NCBI RefSeq assembly: GCF_042767895.1
Contig: NC_091550.1
Span: 48,164,231 to 48,191,730, forward strand
Reading direction: 5' to 3'
DNA from: Penaeus vannamei
Taxonomy: Eukaryota; Arthropoda; Malacostraca; Decapoda; Penaeidae
DNA length: 27,500 nucleotides
Shown here: piece after piece, positions 25,441-27,500 of the stretch
Position numbering within the stretch: the first letter of the stretch is position 1
Layout: each line of letters begins with the position of its first letter
Made by a program: the position numbers and the translations under genes
The notes under the pieces: generated by a model
The model's input: only the letters and a program-made list of their open reading frames with translations
Database searches by the model: none
What the model was told of the DNA's origin: nothing

Positions 25441-25457
25441 AATTTATGATTACGTGC

Positions 25458-25640
25458 ATGAAAAACGAAAATGGCCGACCCTCGAGTGTTGGCAGCGCTG
25501 CGTTCATTTCCATTCACATCCACCAGCTGAGTAGGATTTCTGAATCAGATCCTTCAGTGGATGTCCTTGCGCTCATCAGGACACCCAATTTGTGCAATAC
25601 CTTAAATGCTTTATATCCCTTGACGGTGTGTGTCTGTGTG
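25458..25640 (+). CDS. possible exon-like open frame in unique island (unrecognised)
   Basis: ATG at 25458 opens about 57 mixed codons (MKNENGRPSSVGSAAFISIH, later DPSVDVLALIRTPNLCNTL) before the frame enters the TG and GA repeats at ~25628 and becomes Cys/Val then Glu/Arg. A second ATG in an AAAATGGCC context at 25470 gives only 19 codons. The minus strand is also open (KAFKVLHKLGVLMSARTS to TGA at 25514-25516). With both strands open and no family match, this is at best an exon fragment. Confidence 0.13.
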
Positions 25641-25945
25641 TGTGTGTGCGAGGGAGAGGGAGAGGGAGAGGAAGAGAGAGAGGGAGAGAGAGGGAGGGAG
25701 AGAGAGAGGAAGAGAGGAAGAGGGAGAGAGGAAGAGGAAGAGGGAGAGGGAGAGAGGGAGAGAGAGAGGAAGAGGGAGGGAGGGAGGAAGAGAGAGAGGA
25801 AGAGGTAGAGAGAGAGGGAGGAAGAGGGAGAGACAGAGAGAGAGAGACAGAGAGAGAGAAGAGAAAGTACTAGAGAACGGGACCGAGCGAGAACGAGAGC
25901 GCAGGCCTGGAGAGCGAGAGGGAGAGAAGGAGAGCGTGTGAGCGT
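25626..25945 (+). repeat. TG tract then imperfect AG/GGA purine array
   Basis: TGTG 25626-25648, GAGGGA hexamers 25650-25665, then AG/GGAAG mixture to about 25865 and GAGCGAGA to 25940. All frames are Arg/Glu/Gly or Ser/Leu. Confidence 0.93.
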
Positions 25946-25949
25946 CCTT

Positions 25950-26075
25950 CTCTCTTCCAAAGCTATATTTTAAGGTCCTTTGTAACTTTCCTCTTCTGTT
26001 TCTTCCCTCTTTTTTTCCTTCATCTTTCTCTTTCTTCCTCTTATTCCTCTTTCTCTTCATCGCCATCTCCTACTT
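25950..26075 (+). repeat. CTTT/CTTCC pyrimidine tract
   Basis: C/T-rich sequence, no clean unit. Confidence 0.7.
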
Positions 26076-26735
26076 TTTCCCCCCAAGTTGTTGCACAGAA
26101 TAAACAGGTCTCGGGAGGGTGGTCGTTCCTTCAACTTTCGTTCGTTTTCTTTGCCTCTCGACTTCGGATTCGCCTTGGTGCTCTCGACGGATGATTTACG
26201 TGTTTCAACCTTCTAATTTCGGCTTCCTTTTGTGTTTGTTTCTTTATTTTCGAATTTGATTGTATTTTCTTCGTGGTATGTTTTCTTTTTGGAAGTGAAT
26301 CGGTTTGTAGACTCTACCCCTTTGCTTCCAAACACACTTTCTCGGTTTCTTTCGAGTTCTTCTACTGTTTTCTTTGATTAACGTTAATAGGGGAGACTGT
26401 GATAAAATGTCATATCAGTCTGGGTCTTCATTGTCACCCCTGCCTATACTCATAATGTGAAAGGGCCATCAGTGATTTTATGCCCTTGCCATTCACAGGC
26501 TTAAAGGCCATTTTTCTAAGGCATTCAACGGGGGAACAGACCTAACGGGCGAGTCATAGCAGCGGCGATATTCTGTAATATAGTCACATATGTCGGCGAT
26601 CGAGAAATAACTTGGGATATTTTTTATTTTTCATTTTTATGTCGAAAGACGGCGGGTTTTGTCCTTAGAATAAAAAAGGATGGGTTGGGAGATTCTTTCA
26701 GGTCGTTTGAGAGAATAATCGCCTGGGTTGTCGTC
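26076..26735. other. 660 bp of unique sequence, no gene recognised
   Basis: The longest ordinary-looking stretch in the window. AATAAA at 26099-26104 is isolated. No frame long or varied enough to call, no tRNA or rRNA, no inverted repeat of note. If a real regulatory or transcribed element exists in the right part of the window, this is the natural place for it. Confidence 0.45.
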
Positions 26736-27240
26736 CTCCTTTCCTTCTCCCCCCATTCTCTCTTTCTGTCTTCTTTTCTCTCCCTCTCTATCTATCTATC
26801 TGTCTGTCTGTCTTTCCCTATCTCAGTCTGTCTATATCTGTCTATCTATTTCTATTTATTCTATCTATCCTTTCCTCTCCCTCTTGCTCTCTCTGTTTAT
26901 GACGCTATCTCCTCCTCCTACACTCCGCTCTTCGTTCCCTCATCTTTCCATCTCCTCCGATCTCTCTCATGTCTTTCTTTCCTCCTATCTCCTCTTCCTT
27001 TCCTTCCCTCATCCTACCCATCATCCCTCCCACCCTCCCTCCCTCCCTCAGTCTTCCCCATCATCCCTTTATCTCTTTCTTCCCCTTCCTCACCCCCACC
27101 ACCCTCCCCACCCCTCCCCCTCCTCCCCTCCTCACCCCTCCTCATTCCCTTCCTCTCGCTCCCTCCTCACCCCTTCCCCCTCCTCCCCCCCTCCCCCCCC
27201 CCTCCTCCCCTCCTCGCCTCCTCCTCCCCTCCTCGCCCCC
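26736..27240 (+). repeat. C/T block with TATC/TGTC tetramers
   Basis: TCTC lead-in, CTAT and CTGT tetramers 26785-26870, then CCT/CCCTC-rich sequence to 27240. Ser/Leu/Pro frames are by-products. Confidence 0.9.
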
Positions 27241-27359
27241 ATCACTCGTCCACTGTATGATTTCCTACCTTCAAACACAATCGCGGAACATGTCAATGAT
27301 TCGAAAACACGACCATGAATCACAGGCGACGCACGCACGACATGATTTAAATCACCTAG

Positions 27360-27480
27360 AAGGAGGACAAGGAGGGGGGGGGAGGAGGGAGGGAGCCGGA
27401 GTGTGGGGGAGGCCGTGGAGCCTGAGTGTTGGGGGGGGGGAGGTATGGGAGCCGGAGTGGGGGGGGGAGGGAAAGGCAGA
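27360..27480 (+). repeat. G-rich tract with ~28-bp degenerate unit
   Basis: GGAGCCGGAGTG and variant GGAGCCTGAGTG recur near 27392, 27417 and 27448, separated by G-runs. Confidence 0.7.
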
Positions 27481-27500
27481 AGTAGGACATCTATCTCTTC

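Noticed and set aside
26099..26104. AATAAA as a polyadenylation signal (also at 1647 and 7849)
   Set aside because: Isolated hexamers with no upstream coding sequence or downstream GT-rich element; expected by chance.

Overview
This looks like eukaryotic nuclear DNA that is almost entirely non-coding and extraordinarily rich in simple repeats. By my rough reading well over half of the 27.5 kb lies in microsatellites, minisatellites or strand-asymmetric purine/pyrimidine blocks. There is no bacterial-style gene density, no rRNA or tRNA, no CRISPR array, no recognisable transposase, integrase or reverse transcriptase, and no protein I can name. The repertoire (very long AG/TC tracts, AC tracts, ACTC, GATA-type, ATT and TTC arrays packed back to back) is what is known from decapod crustacean genomes, penaeid shrimps above all. 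That assignment is inference from repeat style only.

Layout. 0.36-0.86 kb: TCC/TTC triplet block. 1.0-2.0 kb: GGTGGA-type, A-rich and GGA-rich purine blocks. 2.0-3.6 kb: long C/T blocks with a ~29-bp degenerate minisatellite and a 45-bp duplication. 3.7-5.3 kb: GAGAGY hexamers and TC tracts. 5.5-6.3 kb: A-rich nested 40/81-bp repeat. 6.4-6.7 kb: the longest dinucleotide array, about (AG)94. 7-10.2 kb: TC tracts, C-rich and G-rich blocks, and a four-copy 22-bp repeat whose core is a cAMP-response-element palindrome. 10.2-11.8 kb: the most ordinary, unique-looking sequence plus an ATT block. 12.1-16.0 kb: TC, G-rich and A-rich blocks. 16.4-16.6 kb: a ten-copy 16-bp GATA-derived array. 17.4-18.2 kb: a C/T-rich region whose minus strand reads as a Glu/Lys/Val-rich coding segment broken by frameshifts. 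18.6-20.2 kb: TC/ACTC arrays, then purine blocks. 20.4-20.8 kb: a 13-bp degenerate minisatellite. 20.9-22.2 kb: a small CpG-rich exon-like island, then pyrimidine and purine blocks. 22.3-23.5 kb: a 28-bp minisatellite of about 40 units with a higher-order period of about 228 bp. 23.7-24.6 kb: AC arrays around a unique island with promoter-like motifs and a hairpin. 25.0-27.5 kb: AT-rich duplicated sequence, then GA and C/T blocks.

Most open frames here are translations of repeats (poly-SL, poly-RE, Pro/Ser, Val/Cys, His/Thr) and are not annotated as genes. A few short open stretches in the unique islands have codon and residue variety that could mark exons or gene relics. They are given with low confidence, and none has an assigned function. 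The most distinctive signals are the CRE-core repeat, the 28-bp array with higher-order structure, the 13-bp array, the frameshifted acidic segment, and a set of T-run/G-run junctions that all have the same polarity.
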